This document shows positions 15,420 through 22,838 of a DNA stretch of 55,032 bases, in pieces. Under the pieces are notes generated by a model that made no database searches, was not told where the DNA came from, and saw only the letters and a program-made list of their open reading frames with translations. This DNA is from Mycobacterium sp. E796 (GTDB lineage: Bacteria > Actinomycetota > Actinomycetes > Mycobacteriales > Mycobacteriaceae): positions 1 to 55,032 of the forward strand of contig NZ_LZKK01000365.1 of the NCBI RefSeq assembly GCF_001672815.1, given 5' to 3'. The position numbers were made by a program, and so were the translations under genes. Within the stretch, counting starts at the first letter, position 1; the number at the start of each line of letters is the position of its first letter.

Positions 15420-17585
15420 TCACAGCATGCAGGAGACGCAACCCTCCACCTCAGTCCCCTCCAGCGCCATCTGGCGCAGCCGGATGTAGTAGAGCGTCTT
15501 GATTCCCTTGCGCCAGGCGTAGATCTGCGCCTTGTTCACGTCGCGGGTGGTCGCGGTGTCCTTGAAGAACAGCGTCAGCGACAGCCCTTGGTCCACGTGC
15601 TGGGTGGCCGCCGCGTAGGTGTCGATGATCTTCTCGTAACCGATCTCGTAGGCGTCCTGGTAGTACTCCAGGTTGTCGTTGGTCATGTAGGGCGCCGGGT
15701 AGTAGACCCGCCCGATCTTGCCCTCCTTGCGGATCTCGACCTTCGACACGATCGGGTGGATCGACGACGTGGAGTGGTTGATGTAAGAGATCGACCCGGT
15801 CGGCGGCACCGCCTGCAGGTTCTGGTTGTAGATGCCGTGCGCTTGAACCGATTCCTTCAGCCGCTTCCAATCGTCCTGGGTGGGGATGCGGATCTCGGCG
15901 TCGGCGAACAGCTGGCGCACCTTGTCGGTCGCCGGCTCCCACACCTGCTCGGTGTACTTGTCGAAGAACTCTCCCGACGCGTACTTGGAGCGCTCGAATC
16001 CCTTGAAGTGCGTGCCGCGTTCGATCGCGATGCGGTTCGAGGCCCGCAGCGCGTGGTAGAGCACGGTGTAGAAGTAGATGTTGGTGAAGTCGATGCCTTC
16101 CTCGGAACCGTAGAAGATGCCCTCGCGGGCCAGGTAGCCGTGCAGGTTCATCTGCCCGAGGCCGATCGCGTGGGAATCGTTGTTGCCCTGCTCGATTGAG
16201 GGCACCGACGTGATGTGCGTCTGGTCGCTGACGGCGGTGAGCGCCCGGATCGCCACCTCGATCGTCTGGGCGAAGTCCGGTGAGTCCATCGTCTTGGCGA
16301 TGTTCAGCGACCCCAGGTTGCACGAAATGTCCTTGCCCACCTTCGCATATGACAGGTCGTCGTTGAACAGCGACGGCGTGGACACCTGCAGGATCTCCGA
16401 GCACAGGTTCGAATGCGTGATCTTGCCCTCGATGGGGTTGGCCCGGTTCACCGTGTCCTCGAACATGATGTACGGGTAGCCCGACTCGAACTGCAGCTCG
16501 GCCAGCGTCTGGAAGAATTCGCGCGCCTTGATCTTGGTCTTGCGGATGCGCGCGTCGTCGACCATCTCGTAGTACTTCTCGGTAATCGAGATGTCGGCGA
16601 ACGGCACTCCGTAGACGCGCTCGACGTCGTATGGCGAGAACAGGTACATGTCCTCGTTCTTCTTGGCCAGCTCGAAGGTGATGTCGGGGATCACCACGCC
16701 CAGGCTCAGGGTCTTGATCCGGATCTTCTCGTCGGCGTTCTCCCGCTTGGTGTCCAGGAAGCGGTAGATGTCGGGGTGATGCGCCTGCAGGTACACCGCG
16801 CCGGCACCCTGGCGCGCCCCTAGCTGATTGGCGTAGGAGAACGAGTCCTCCAGCAGCTTCATGATCGGGATGACGCCCGAGGACTGGTTCTCGATGTTCT
16901 TGATCGGGGCGCCGTGCTCGCGAATGTTGGAGAGCAGCAACGCAACTCCCCCGCCGCGCTTGGACAGCTGCAGGGCGGAGTTGATCGATCGCCCGATCGA
17001 CTCCATGTTGTCCTCGATGCGCAGCAGAAAGCAGCTGACCGGCTCTCCGCGCTGCTTCTTGCCCGAGTTCAGGAACGTCGGGGTGGCCGGCTGGAACCGC
17101 CCGTCGATGATCTCGTCGACCAGCTTCTCGGCCAGCCCGGTGTCGCCGGACGCCAGTGTCAGCGCGACCATGACGACGCGGTCCTCGAAGCGCTCCAGAT
17201 AGCGCTTCCCGTCGAACGTCTTCAGCGTGTAGGAGGTGTAGTACTTGAACGCGCCCAGGAACGTCGGGAAGCGGAACTTCTTGGCGTAGGCGCGGTCCAG
17301 CAGCGACTTGACGAAGTTGCGCGAGTACTGGTCGAGAACCTCACGCTCGTAATAGTTTTCGCGGATCAGGTAGTCGAGCTTCTCGTCCTGATTATGGAAG
17401 AACACGGTGTTCTGGTTGACGTGCTGCAGGAAGTACTGGCGCGCCGCGAGAACGTCCTTGTCGAACTGAATCTTGCCGTCCTTGTCGTACAGGTTCAGCA
17501 TCGCGTTCAGCGCGTGGTAGTCCGTTTCGTCGTGCAACCCGTGCGTGGCGGCGGCTACAGGCTCTGCAGTGACGGTTGGTGGCAC
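15420..17585 (-). CDS. nrdE: Class Ib ribonucleotide reductase alpha subunit NrdE
   Basis: 721-residue catalytic subunit that reduces NDPs to dNDPs. The conserved NLCSEI block carries a catalytic cysteine, a C-terminal redox pair is at C716/C719 (CVSCML), and PPTGSISYIN is the finger-loop region. There is no N-terminal ATP-cone, as expected for class Ib. The frame extends upstream to 17684, but GTG at 17585 (VPPTVTAEPV) follows GGAAGGA and gives the normal length. It overlaps the end of nrdI by 31 bp, so nrdI and nrdE are translated together. The radical-bearing partner NrdF2 is 14 kb away at 481. Confidence 0.97.
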   Translation of the reverse strand: MPPTVTAEPVAAATHGLHDETDYHALNAMLNLYDKDGKIQFDKDVLAARQYFLQHVNQNTVFFHNQDEKLDYLIRENYYEREVLDQYSRNFVKSLLDRAYAKKFRFPTFLGAFKYYTSYTLKTFDGKRYLERFEDRVVMVALTLASGDTGLAEKLVDEIIDGRFQPATPTFLNSGKKQRGEPVSCFLLRIEDNMESIGRSINSALQLSKRGGGVALLLSNIREHGAPIKNIENQSSGVIPIMKLLEDSFSYANQLGARQGAGAVYLQAHHPDIYRFLDTKRENADEKIRIKTLSLGVVIPDITFELAKKNEDMYLFSPYDVERVYGVPFADISITEKYYEMVDDARIRKTKIKAREFFQTLAELQFESGYPYIMFEDTVNRANPIEGKITHSNLCSEILQVSTPSLFNDDLSYAKVGKDISCNLGSLNIAKTMDSPDFAQTIEVAIRALTAVSDQTHITSVPSIEQGNNDSHAIGLGQMNLHGYLAREGIFYGSEEGIDFTNIYFYTVLYHALRASNRIAIERGTHFKGFERSKYASGEFFDKYTEQVWEPATDKVRQLFADAEIRIPTQDDWKRLKESVQAHGIYNQNLQAVPPTGSISYINHSTSSIHPIVSKVEIRKEGKIGRVYYPAPYMTNDNLEYYQDAYEIGYEKIIDTYAAATQHVDQGLSLTLFFKDTATTRDVNKAQIYAWRKGIKTLYYIRLRQMALEGTEVEGCVSCML

Positions 17586-18064
17586 GTCTGTTCCTTCCAG
17601 AAATCGGCGAGACCGGCGCGGACGGCATCCACGTCGTCCGGGGTCCCCATCAGTTCGAAGCGGTAAAGGTAGGGAACGCTGCACTTGCGCGAGATGATGT
17701 TGCCCGCGTACGCGAATGCGATCCCGTAGTCGTTGTTGCCCGCGGCGATGACGCCGCGGATCAACGACCGGTTGAGCTCGTTGTTCAAAAAGGCGATGAC
17801 CTGTTTAGGGACATACCCCCGGGCATTGACGTCCAAGTCGTGCCGTCCGCCGCCGTACGTCGGCACGATCAGCACATACGGCTCGCTGACCTCAATGCGC
17901 CCGTGCAGCGGTATCCGTGTGGCGGGGACACCCAGCTTCTGCACGAAGCGGTGGGTGCTCTCCGACACGGAAGAGAAATAGACCAGTGACGATCGCAAGC
18001 GCGGCGCAGCCGGGCGAAGCGGGTCGTCACTCATCCAACCAAGGTTGCGCCCAGTGATCTCCAT
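17555..18064 (-). CDS. nrdI: Ribonucleotide reductase flavodoxin NrdI with an in-frame repeat insertion
   Basis: 169-residue flavodoxin-like NrdI, which generates the oxidant that activates the dimetal-tyrosyl cofactor of NrdF. The FMN phosphate loop (LVYFSSVSESTHRF) now begins at residue 27. As I recall, M. tuberculosis NrdI reads MDIAGRSLVYFSS and has 150 residues; here MEITGRN is followed by 19 extra residues (8-26) before LVYFSS. The extra segment coincides with a repeat found again at 44015-44060. ATG at 18064 fits the conserved N-terminus and follows GGAAGG; starting at the internal ATG (18034) would drop MEITGR and begin inside the insert. The C-terminus (KEQTCHQPSLQSL) is conserved. 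The FMN fold itself looks intact. Confidence 0.95.
   Translation of the reverse strand: MEITGRNLGWMSDDPLRPAAPRLRSSLVYFSSVSESTHRFVQKLGVPATRIPLHGRIEVSEPYVLIVPTYGGGRHDLDVNARGYVPKQVIAFLNNELNRSLIRGVIAAGNNDYGIAFAYAGNIISRKCSVPYLYRFELMGTPDDVDAVRAGLADFWKEQTCHQPSLQSL
17989..18035. repeat. MIRU-like dispersed repeat, copy 1, inside nrdI
   Basis: The segment around CGATCGCAAGCGCGGCGC and CCGGGCGAAGCGGGTCG matches 44015-44060 with about five mismatches and one 1-bp indel over 46 bp. It encodes the 19 extra residues near the start of NrdI. Short dispersed repeats that can be read through in frame are known in mycobacteria as MIRUs; I identify it by type, not by database match. Confidence 0.7.
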
Positions 18065-18103
18065 GGCACCGCAACCTTCCTTACCTAACGTCTGCCGCTT
18101 TGC

Positions 18104-18343
18104 CTACGCGCTGAGCGCCGACTCCGCGAGCGCCTTGATGCGGTCGGGGCGGAAACCCGACCAGTGATCGTTCCCGGCAACCACGACGGGAGCCTGCAGG
18201 TAGCCCAGCGCCATCACGTAGTCCCGCGACTCAGCGTCCAGCGTGATGTCGACCTTCTGGTAGGCGATGCCCTGCTTGTCCATGGCCTTGAAGGTGGCGC
18301 TGCACTGCACGCACGCGGGCTTGGTGTAGACGGTGATGCTCAT
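18104..18343 (-). CDS. nrdH: Glutaredoxin-like electron donor NrdH
   Basis: 79-residue NrdH-redoxin, the thiol donor for NrdE. The redox motif is CVQC (C11, C14) and the WSGFRPD segment near residue 60 is typical of NrdH. ATG at 18343 has a strong AAAGGAG site; the frame continues upstream to 18388, but those residues are not conserved. It is the first gene of nrdHIE (40-bp gap to nrdI) and lies behind a long leader with NrdR-like boxes around 18567-18614. Confidence 0.96.
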   Translation of the reverse strand: MSITVYTKPACVQCSATFKAMDKQGIAYQKVDITLDAESRDYVMALGYLQAPVVVAGNDHWSGFRPDRIKALAESALSA

Positions 18344-18566
18344 GGATGCCGCTCCTTTGCGGAAGGGAGACCTGTAACGGACTGGCAACTACTCGGGTAC
18401 TGCAACGAACTGCGTCTTCGCTGTGTTTCAGCGGCCCGTCAGGGCCCCGGATTCCCGTCTTGCGGCGCTGGAAGCCGAAGGCGCTGCTTCGACCTCTTCG
18501 AGCCGATTCGGGGAAGTCCCCAAGCCCGGCCAGCGTGGGGATCCTGGGATCTGCCGGTGCCTCGAA

Positions 18567-18614
18567 ACACTACACCTAGTGGCCGACAAGTTGTCTAGAT
18601 ACAAGATGTTCTGA
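18567..18614 (-). promoter_or_regulatory. NrdR-type boxes upstream of nrdHIE
   Basis: ACACTACACCTAGTGG (18567-18582) is a close relative of the first box in front of nrdF2 (ACACTACCCCTGGGGT). Exactly 32 bp further from the gene, ATACAAGATGTTCTGA (18599-18614) is a weaker second element. The spacing equals that of the nrdF2 pair. They lie more than 200 bp from the nrdH start, so the transcript would have a long leader. Confidence 0.6.
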
Positions 18615-18791
18615 ATAACAATTTTGAAATTCCCTGGTCGTAAGGCTCCGCACGACATCCGCTCGGCGTGTCGCAGGTCACAGATCGGTCTCGGGAAGCC
18701 CACACCATCCGGTATATCAGCGGCCACCGACAACGATCGTGTCGCCGCGGCGCGATCGGCGGCCGGGCCCATCCCCGCCCGATCACCAGCA

Positions 18792-18817
18792 AAGCCGCCA
18801 GCCAGGGCTGGCGGCTT
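18792..18817 (-). terminator. Strong hairpin terminator of the FMN reductase gene
   Basis: AAGCCGCCAGCC (18792-18803) and GGCTGGCGGCTT (18806-18817) form a perfect 12-bp stem with a 2-bp loop. It lies 64 bp beyond the stop of the reductase gene (18881). Read on the minus strand the stem is followed by TTTGC. It insulates that gene from nrdH. Confidence 0.75.
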
Positions 18818-18880
18818 CGGCTATTCGGTTATCGAAACGTCGCTGGTGGCCGGCGAGCGGCTTGTGGGTTCTCGCTAAAT

Positions 18881-19438
18881 TCAGCCGACTTCGGCGGCCA
18901 GCTTGCCGACGACGTCGCGCACGTTCGCCGAGAGCTCGGCGTGTTCGCCGGGCGCATTGCCGTCCAGCGTCTTGAACGGCACCGAGAGCTTGAGCCCCTC
19001 GATCACCCGGGCGCCGGCGATTCCGAACGACTTGCGGGTCTCGTCGTGCGCCCACACCCCGCCGTACTGCCCGAACGATCCCCCGATGACCGCCAGGGGC
19101 TTGCCCTTCAGCGCGCCGTCGCCGAACGGGCGGGACAGCCAGTCGATCGCGTTCTTGATGACCGCCGGGATGCTGCCGTTGTATTCGGGGGTGACGACCA
19201 GCGCGGCGTCCGCGTCGGCCGCCGCGGCGCGCAGCGCGGTCACCGAAGCCAGCGGCGGGGCGTCGGGGTTCATCGCGTCGTCGATCTCTTCGTTGTAGAA
19301 CGGCACCTCGGCCAGCCCCTCGAAGATCGTGACGGTTACGCCGTCGGGCGCGACGTCCCCCGCCAACTCGGCGATCTGGCGGTTGATCGACGCCGCGCGC
19401 AAACTGCCCACGAACGCCACAATTTTGATCTCTCCCAC
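18881..19438 (-). CDS. NADPH-dependent FMN reductase family protein (Rv3054c-like)
   Basis: 185-residue flavodoxin-fold reductase. Diagnostic blocks are the phosphate-binding GSLRAASINRQIAE near the N-terminus and TPEYNGSIPAVIKNAIDWLSRP, typical of NADPH-dependent FMN or quinone/azo reductases. GTG at 19438 follows GAAGGGAA; an upstream extension to 19492 would run into the operator palindrome. It is divergent from a TetR gene and shares a perfect operator with it (19482-19501). The role is likely detoxification of quinones or other electrophiles; the true substrate is unknown. Confidence 0.9.
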   Translation of the reverse strand: MGEIKIVAFVGSLRAASINRQIAELAGDVAPDGVTVTIFEGLAEVPFYNEEIDDAMNPDAPPLASVTALRAAAADADAALVVTPEYNGSIPAVIKNAIDWLSRPFGDGALKGKPLAVIGGSFGQYGGVWAHDETRKSFGIAGARVIEGLKLSVPFKTLDGNAPGEHAELSANVRDVVGKLAAEVG

Positions 19439-19481
19439 GCTTGTTCCCTTCGGCCTTTGGTCTACCATCCTTGCACGCCTC

Positions 19482-19501
19482 AACCGGACCACGGTCCGGT
19501 T
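19482..19501. promoter_or_regulatory. TetR operator between the FMN reductase and its regulator
   Basis: AACCGGACCACGGTCCGGTT: 9-bp perfect arms around a 2-bp centre, between divergent genes starting at 19438 and 19528. Symmetry, size and position are those of a TetR operator that controls both. Confidence 0.75.
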
Positions 19502-19527
19502 TATTCCGGCAGCGTTAAAGTGCGGAT

Positions 19528-20130
19528 ATGAGCGGTGTCGAGCGGTCGCGCGAGTTGCCCGTGTCGGTTCCCCAGGAACGAGGCGACGCGGCGCGCAACC
19601 GCACGCTCCTGCTTCAGGCCGCGCGCAGGCTGGTCGCCGAGCGCGGCGCGGACGCGGTCACCATGGACGACGTCGCCGCCGCCGCAGGCGTCGGCAAGGG
19701 CACGCTGTTCCGCCGCTTCGGCAACCGGGCGGGCCTGATGATGGTGCTGCTCGACGAGGACGAGCGGGCCAGCCAGCAGGCTTTCCTGTTCGGCCCCCCG
19801 CCGCTCGGGCCCGATGCCCCGCCGATGGATCGCCTGGTCGCCTTCGGCCGCGCGCGGATGTGCTTCGTGCACACCCATCACGAGCTGCTGTCGGCGGCCA
19901 ACCGCGATCCGCAGCTGCGCCACGCCGGGGCGGGCGCCGTGCAGCGCACGCACGTGCGGCTGCTGCTGGCCTCGGCGGGCACCACCGGCGACCTCGACAT
20001 CCAGACCGACGCGCTGCTGGCCCTGCTAGACCCGGACTACGTGGAGCACCAACTCAACGGCGGCGGGCACACCCTGGACACGCTGTGCGATGCGTGGGAA
20101 AGCCTGGCGCGCAAGCTCTGTGGACGGTGA
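19528..20130 (+). CDS. TetR-family regulator (Rv3055-like)
   Basis: 200-residue TetR regulator. The helix-turn-helix is VTMDDVAAAAGVGKGTLFRRFGNRAGLM at about residues 45-72, followed by a C-terminal ligand domain. ATG at 19528. The palindrome at 19482 sits just upstream, so autoregulation and control of the divergent FMN reductase are expected. The dinP gene begins 7 bp after its stop, so dinP is probably co-transcribed and thus under the same repressor, not under a LexA box (none seen). Confidence 0.9.
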   Translation: MSGVERSRELPVSVPQERGDAARNRTLLLQAARRLVAERGADAVTMDDVAAAAGVGKGTLFRRFGNRAGLMMVLLDEDERASQQAFLFGPPPLGPDAPPMDRLVAFGRARMCFVHTHHELLSAANRDPQLRHAGAGAVQRTHVRLLLASAGTTGDLDIQTDALLALLDPDYVEHQLNGGGHTLDTLCDAWESLARKLCGR

Positions 20131-20137
20131 CGGCGCC

Positions 20138-21166
20138 ATGAGCTGGGTCCTGCATGTCGACCTCGACCAGTTTCTGGCGTCGGTCGAGCTGCGCCGCCAC
20201 CCCCAACTGGCCGGGCTGCCGGTCATCGTCGGCGGCAGCGGCGATCCGACCGAACCGCGCAAGGTGGTCACCTGCGCCTCGTATGAGGCCCGGGAATTCG
20301 GTGTGCACGCCGGCATGCCGTTGCGCACCGCCGCCCGCCGCTGCCCTGACGCCACGTTCCTGCCGTCGGACCCGGCCGCCTACGACGCCGCCTCCGACCA
20401 GGTGATGGGCCTGCTGCGCGACCTGGGGCATCCGGTCGAAGTGTGGGGCTGGGATGAGGCCTACGTCGGCGTCGAGGGCGCGGAACCGACCGAGGTGGCC
20501 GAACAGATCCGAACGGTGATCGCGTCGGAGACCGGACTGTCGTGCTCGGTCGGCATCAGCGACAACAAACAGCGGGCCAAGGTCGCCACCGGCTTCGCGA
20601 AACCGGCCGGCATCTTCGCGCTCACCGACGCGAACTGGATGGCGGTGATGGCCGACCGCCCGGTCGACGCACTCTGGGGCGTGGGCCCCAAGACGGCGAA
20701 AAAGCTGGCGGCACTTGATATCACCACGGTCCGCGACCTCGCGAACGCCGACGCGGAGCTGCTGACGTCCACGTTCGGCCCGCGCACCGGCCTGTGGCTG
20801 CTGCTGCTGGCCAAGGGTGGCGGCGATGCGGAAGTCAGCGCCGAGCCGTGGATTCCGCGCTCGCGCAGCCACGTCATCACCTTTCCGCGCGACCTCACCG
20901 ATAGGGCCGAAATGGACTCGGCCATAACGCGATTGGCGCGTCAGGCATTGGACGACGTGCTGGCCGGGGGACGGATCGTCACCCGCGTGGCCGTCACCGT
21001 GCGGACCGCGACGTTCTACACCCGCACCAAAATCCGCAAGCTGCCCGCGCCCACCACCGACGCAGACACCATCACCGAGGCGGCCCTGCGCGTCCTGGAC
21101 CTCTTCGAGCTGGACCGGCCGATTCGCCTACTCGGCGTGCGACTCGAGCTGGCCATGCCGGACTAG
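20138..21166 (+). CDS. dinP: Y-family DNA polymerase IV (DinP/DinB2)
   Basis: 342-residue error-prone translesion polymerase. The first catalytic Asp is in VLHVDLDQFLASVE at the N-terminus and the second acidic pair is in WGWDEAYVGVE, where most family members have S-[IL]-DE. The thumb helix-hairpin-helix (LWGVGPKTAKKLAALDITTVRDLA) and a little-finger domain follow. ATG at 20138; a longer frame starts inside the TetR gene and is not needed. It lacks an obvious C-terminal beta-clamp peptide of the QLxLF kind, consistent with what I recall for mycobacterial DinB2. The 3' end overlaps the convergent SDR by 39 bp. Confidence 0.94.
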   Translation: MSWVLHVDLDQFLASVELRRHPQLAGLPVIVGGSGDPTEPRKVVTCASYEAREFGVHAGMPLRTAARRCPDATFLPSDPAAYDAASDQVMGLLRDLGHPVEVWGWDEAYVGVEGAEPTEVAEQIRTVIASETGLSCSVGISDNKQRAKVATGFAKPAGIFALTDANWMAVMADRPVDALWGVGPKTAKKLAALDITTVRDLANADAELLTSTFGPRTGLWLLLLAKGGGDAEVSAEPWIPRSRSHVITFPRDLTDRAEMDSAITRLARQALDDVLAGGRIVTRVAVTVRTATFYTRTKIRKLPAPTTDADTITEAALRVLDLFELDRPIRLLGVRLELAMPD

Positions 21167-22054
21167 CGGCGCCGGGGCGGGACGCAGTGCGCGCGTGAAG
21201 ATCACGTTGACCTGACGCATCGCCACGCTGTACGGCCACCAGGCCAACCGCTTGAACGCGTACAGCGCACGGATGTCGCCCGACGTGTAGATCAGGTAGC
21301 GGTTCTTCGCGACGCCGGCCAGGATCTTCTCGGCCGCCCTTTCCGGCGATACCGCGTGACCGCTGAATCGGTCCACCCAGCGGGCGACTCTGGGGTCCTC
21401 GCGGTCGACCCCGGCGATCTCGACCGTGTCCACCAGCGGGGTCTTCACCGCGCCCGGCACCACCACCGACACCCCGATGCGGTGGCGCGCCAGGTCGAAG
21501 CGCAACACCTCGGACAGGCCGCGCAACCCGAACTTGCTCGCGCTGTAGGCCGCGTGCCACGGCAGCGCCACCAGCCCCGCCGCCGACGACACGTTGACCA
21601 CGTGACCGCCCCGGCCGGCCGCCAACATCGGGGGAACGAACGCCTCGATGACGTGGATCGGACCCATCAGGTTGATCGCGATCATCTTGCTCCACTGCTC
21701 GTGGCTCAGCCGGTCGACGGTGCCCCAGGCCGACACGCCGGCGATGTTCAGCACGACATCCATCGTCGAATGCTCGGCGTGGATGTCGGCGGCGAAGGCC
21801 GCCACCTGGTCATGGTCGGCGATGTCCAGGGCGCGGTGGGCGGGCACCGCAGCGCCGAGCGCGCGGGCGTCGGCCACGGTCCGTTCGAGGCCGTCGGCGT
21901 TGCGATCGGTCAGGTACAGCTCGGCGCCCTGCGCGGCCAACCGCAGGGCGGTCGCCCGCCCGATCCCGCTCGCCGCGCCGGTGACCAGGCACCGCTTCCC
22001 CGCGAAATACCGCCCCGACGCCCTCGGAAGCCTTGGCCCCATGGCCGTGACCAT
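21128..22054 (-). CDS. Short-chain dehydrogenase/reductase (Rv3057c-like)
   Basis: 308-residue classical SDR with TGAASGIG (cofactor loop), LNIAGVSAWG (in place of NNAG) and the catalytic SSAAGLVALPWHAAYSASKFG (Ser and YxxxK). The C-terminal 60 residues extend past the usual SDR core (RYLIYTSGDIRALYAFKRLAWWPY) and may form an amphipathic, membrane-contacting helix. ATG at 22054 or 22042 are both possible starts. The TetR gene ends 7 bp upstream on the same strand, so the pair is an operon controlled from the 22.75-kb promoter. Substrate not known. Confidence 0.9.
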   Translation of the reverse strand: MVTAMGPRLPRASGRYFAGKRCLVTGAASGIGRATALRLAAQGAELYLTDRNADGLERTVADARALGAAVPAHRALDIADHDQVAAFAADIHAEHSTMDVVLNIAGVSAWGTVDRLSHEQWSKMIAINLMGPIHVIEAFVPPMLAAGRGGHVVNVSSAAGLVALPWHAAYSASKFGLRGLSEVLRFDLARHRIGVSVVVPGAVKTPLVDTVEIAGVDREDPRVARWVDRFSGHAVSPERAAEKILAGVAKNRYLIYTSGDIRALYAFKRLAWWPYSVAMRQVNVIFTRALRPAPAPLVRHGQLESHAE

Positions 22055-22060
22055 ACCGCG

Positions 22061-22714
22061 TTACTTCTGGCCGCCACCCCAGAGCGAATTCAGCCACAGC
22101 TGCTCGAGCACCCGCACGCGACGCTCCAGGTCGTCTTGGTGACCTTGGCGTCCGGCGAGCAGCGGGTCGCCGCTCAGCGTCAGGGAGGTGGTGCCCGCCA
22201 GGGTTCGCACCAACGCCGGGATGTCGTCGCTGATCGGGTTCGCCGTCCCGGCCTTCATCTCCGCCTCGACGATCGCCGTGATCTGTCCCAGCACCACCTC
22301 GAACTGCCGCTCCAGGAGCTCTTGAATCTGAACGTCGGTGTGGCGGGCCACCTCACAAGCCGCCATCACCGGGTCGTTGTGCGCGTAGACCGCGGCGGCG
22401 CTGCGGACCATCCGCTTGGCGAACTGTTCCGGCGACTCGCCCGGTTCGCGGGGGGCGAAGTACTGGGTTAGCTGTTCGAGTTCCTCGGCGGCGTCGGCCA
22501 TGATCTGGGCGAGCACCGCGTACTTGGAGTCGAAGTAGAAGTAGAAGCCCGAGCGGGCCACCCCGGCCCGCAGGCTGATGGTGCTGACCGACAGTTCCGC
22601 GAACGGTTTCTCCTCGAGTAGGTCGCGCACCGCCTGCATGATCGCCTGCCGATGCTTGTCGCCCCGGCGGCGAATGGCCGGTTCGCCCGGGTCGGAGTCG
22701 GCATGGCTGCTCAC
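22061..22714 (-). CDS. TetR-family regulator (Rv3058c-like), divergent from cyp136
   Basis: 217-residue TetR regulator. The DNA-binding region is FAELSVSTISLRAGVARSGFYFYFDSKYAVL; an EthR-like C-terminal domain with many aromatic residues follows. GTG at 22714 gives the length I recall for the M. tuberculosis counterpart; the frame extends to 22765, which would start inside the operator. It is co-directional with the SDR (7-bp gap) and divergent from cyp136. The palindrome at 22752-22765 is in a position to control both directions. Confidence 0.9.
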   Translation of the reverse strand: MSSHADSDPGEPAIRRRGDKHRQAIMQAVRDLLEEKPFAELSVSTISLRAGVARSGFYFYFDSKYAVLAQIMADAAEELEQLTQYFAPREPGESPEQFAKRMVRSAAAVYAHNDPVMAACEVARHTDVQIQELLERQFEVVLGQITAIVEAEMKAGTANPISDDIPALVRTLAGTTSLTLSGDPLLAGRQGHQDDLERRVRVLEQLWLNSLWGGGQK

Positions 22715-22751
22715 GCCATCGACCTTGCACCACGCCACACGAAAAGCAAAC

Positions 22752-22765
22752 TTGACAGCCGTCAA
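22752..22765. promoter_or_regulatory. Palindromic operator between TetR and cyp136
   Basis: TTGACAGCCGTCAA has 5-bp arms around 4 bp, embedded in an A/T-rich flank (AAAC...CTTTTT). It lies 38 bp from the TetR start and 74 bp from the cyp136 start. It is related in core (TTGAC/GTCAA) but not in spacing to the operators at 5425 and 5457. Confidence 0.6.
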
Positions 22766-22838
22766 CTTTTTCCCGAAGGTATGAGTCAGTGACCGCTGTC
22801 ACCCGACCCGGGCCCGCAAAGGAGCGCGAAGGAGTTTC

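Larger units (their letters stand above)
18344..18880. other. Gene-free 537-bp region upstream of nrdH
   Basis: I see no supported protein or RNA gene here. The part next to nrdH (18344-18566) would be a long 5' leader. It is followed by NrdR-type boxes (18567-18614) and, towards 18881, by a strong hairpin (18792-18817) belonging to the FMN reductase gene. Frames that stay open across the region lack coding signs. Confidence 0.6.
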
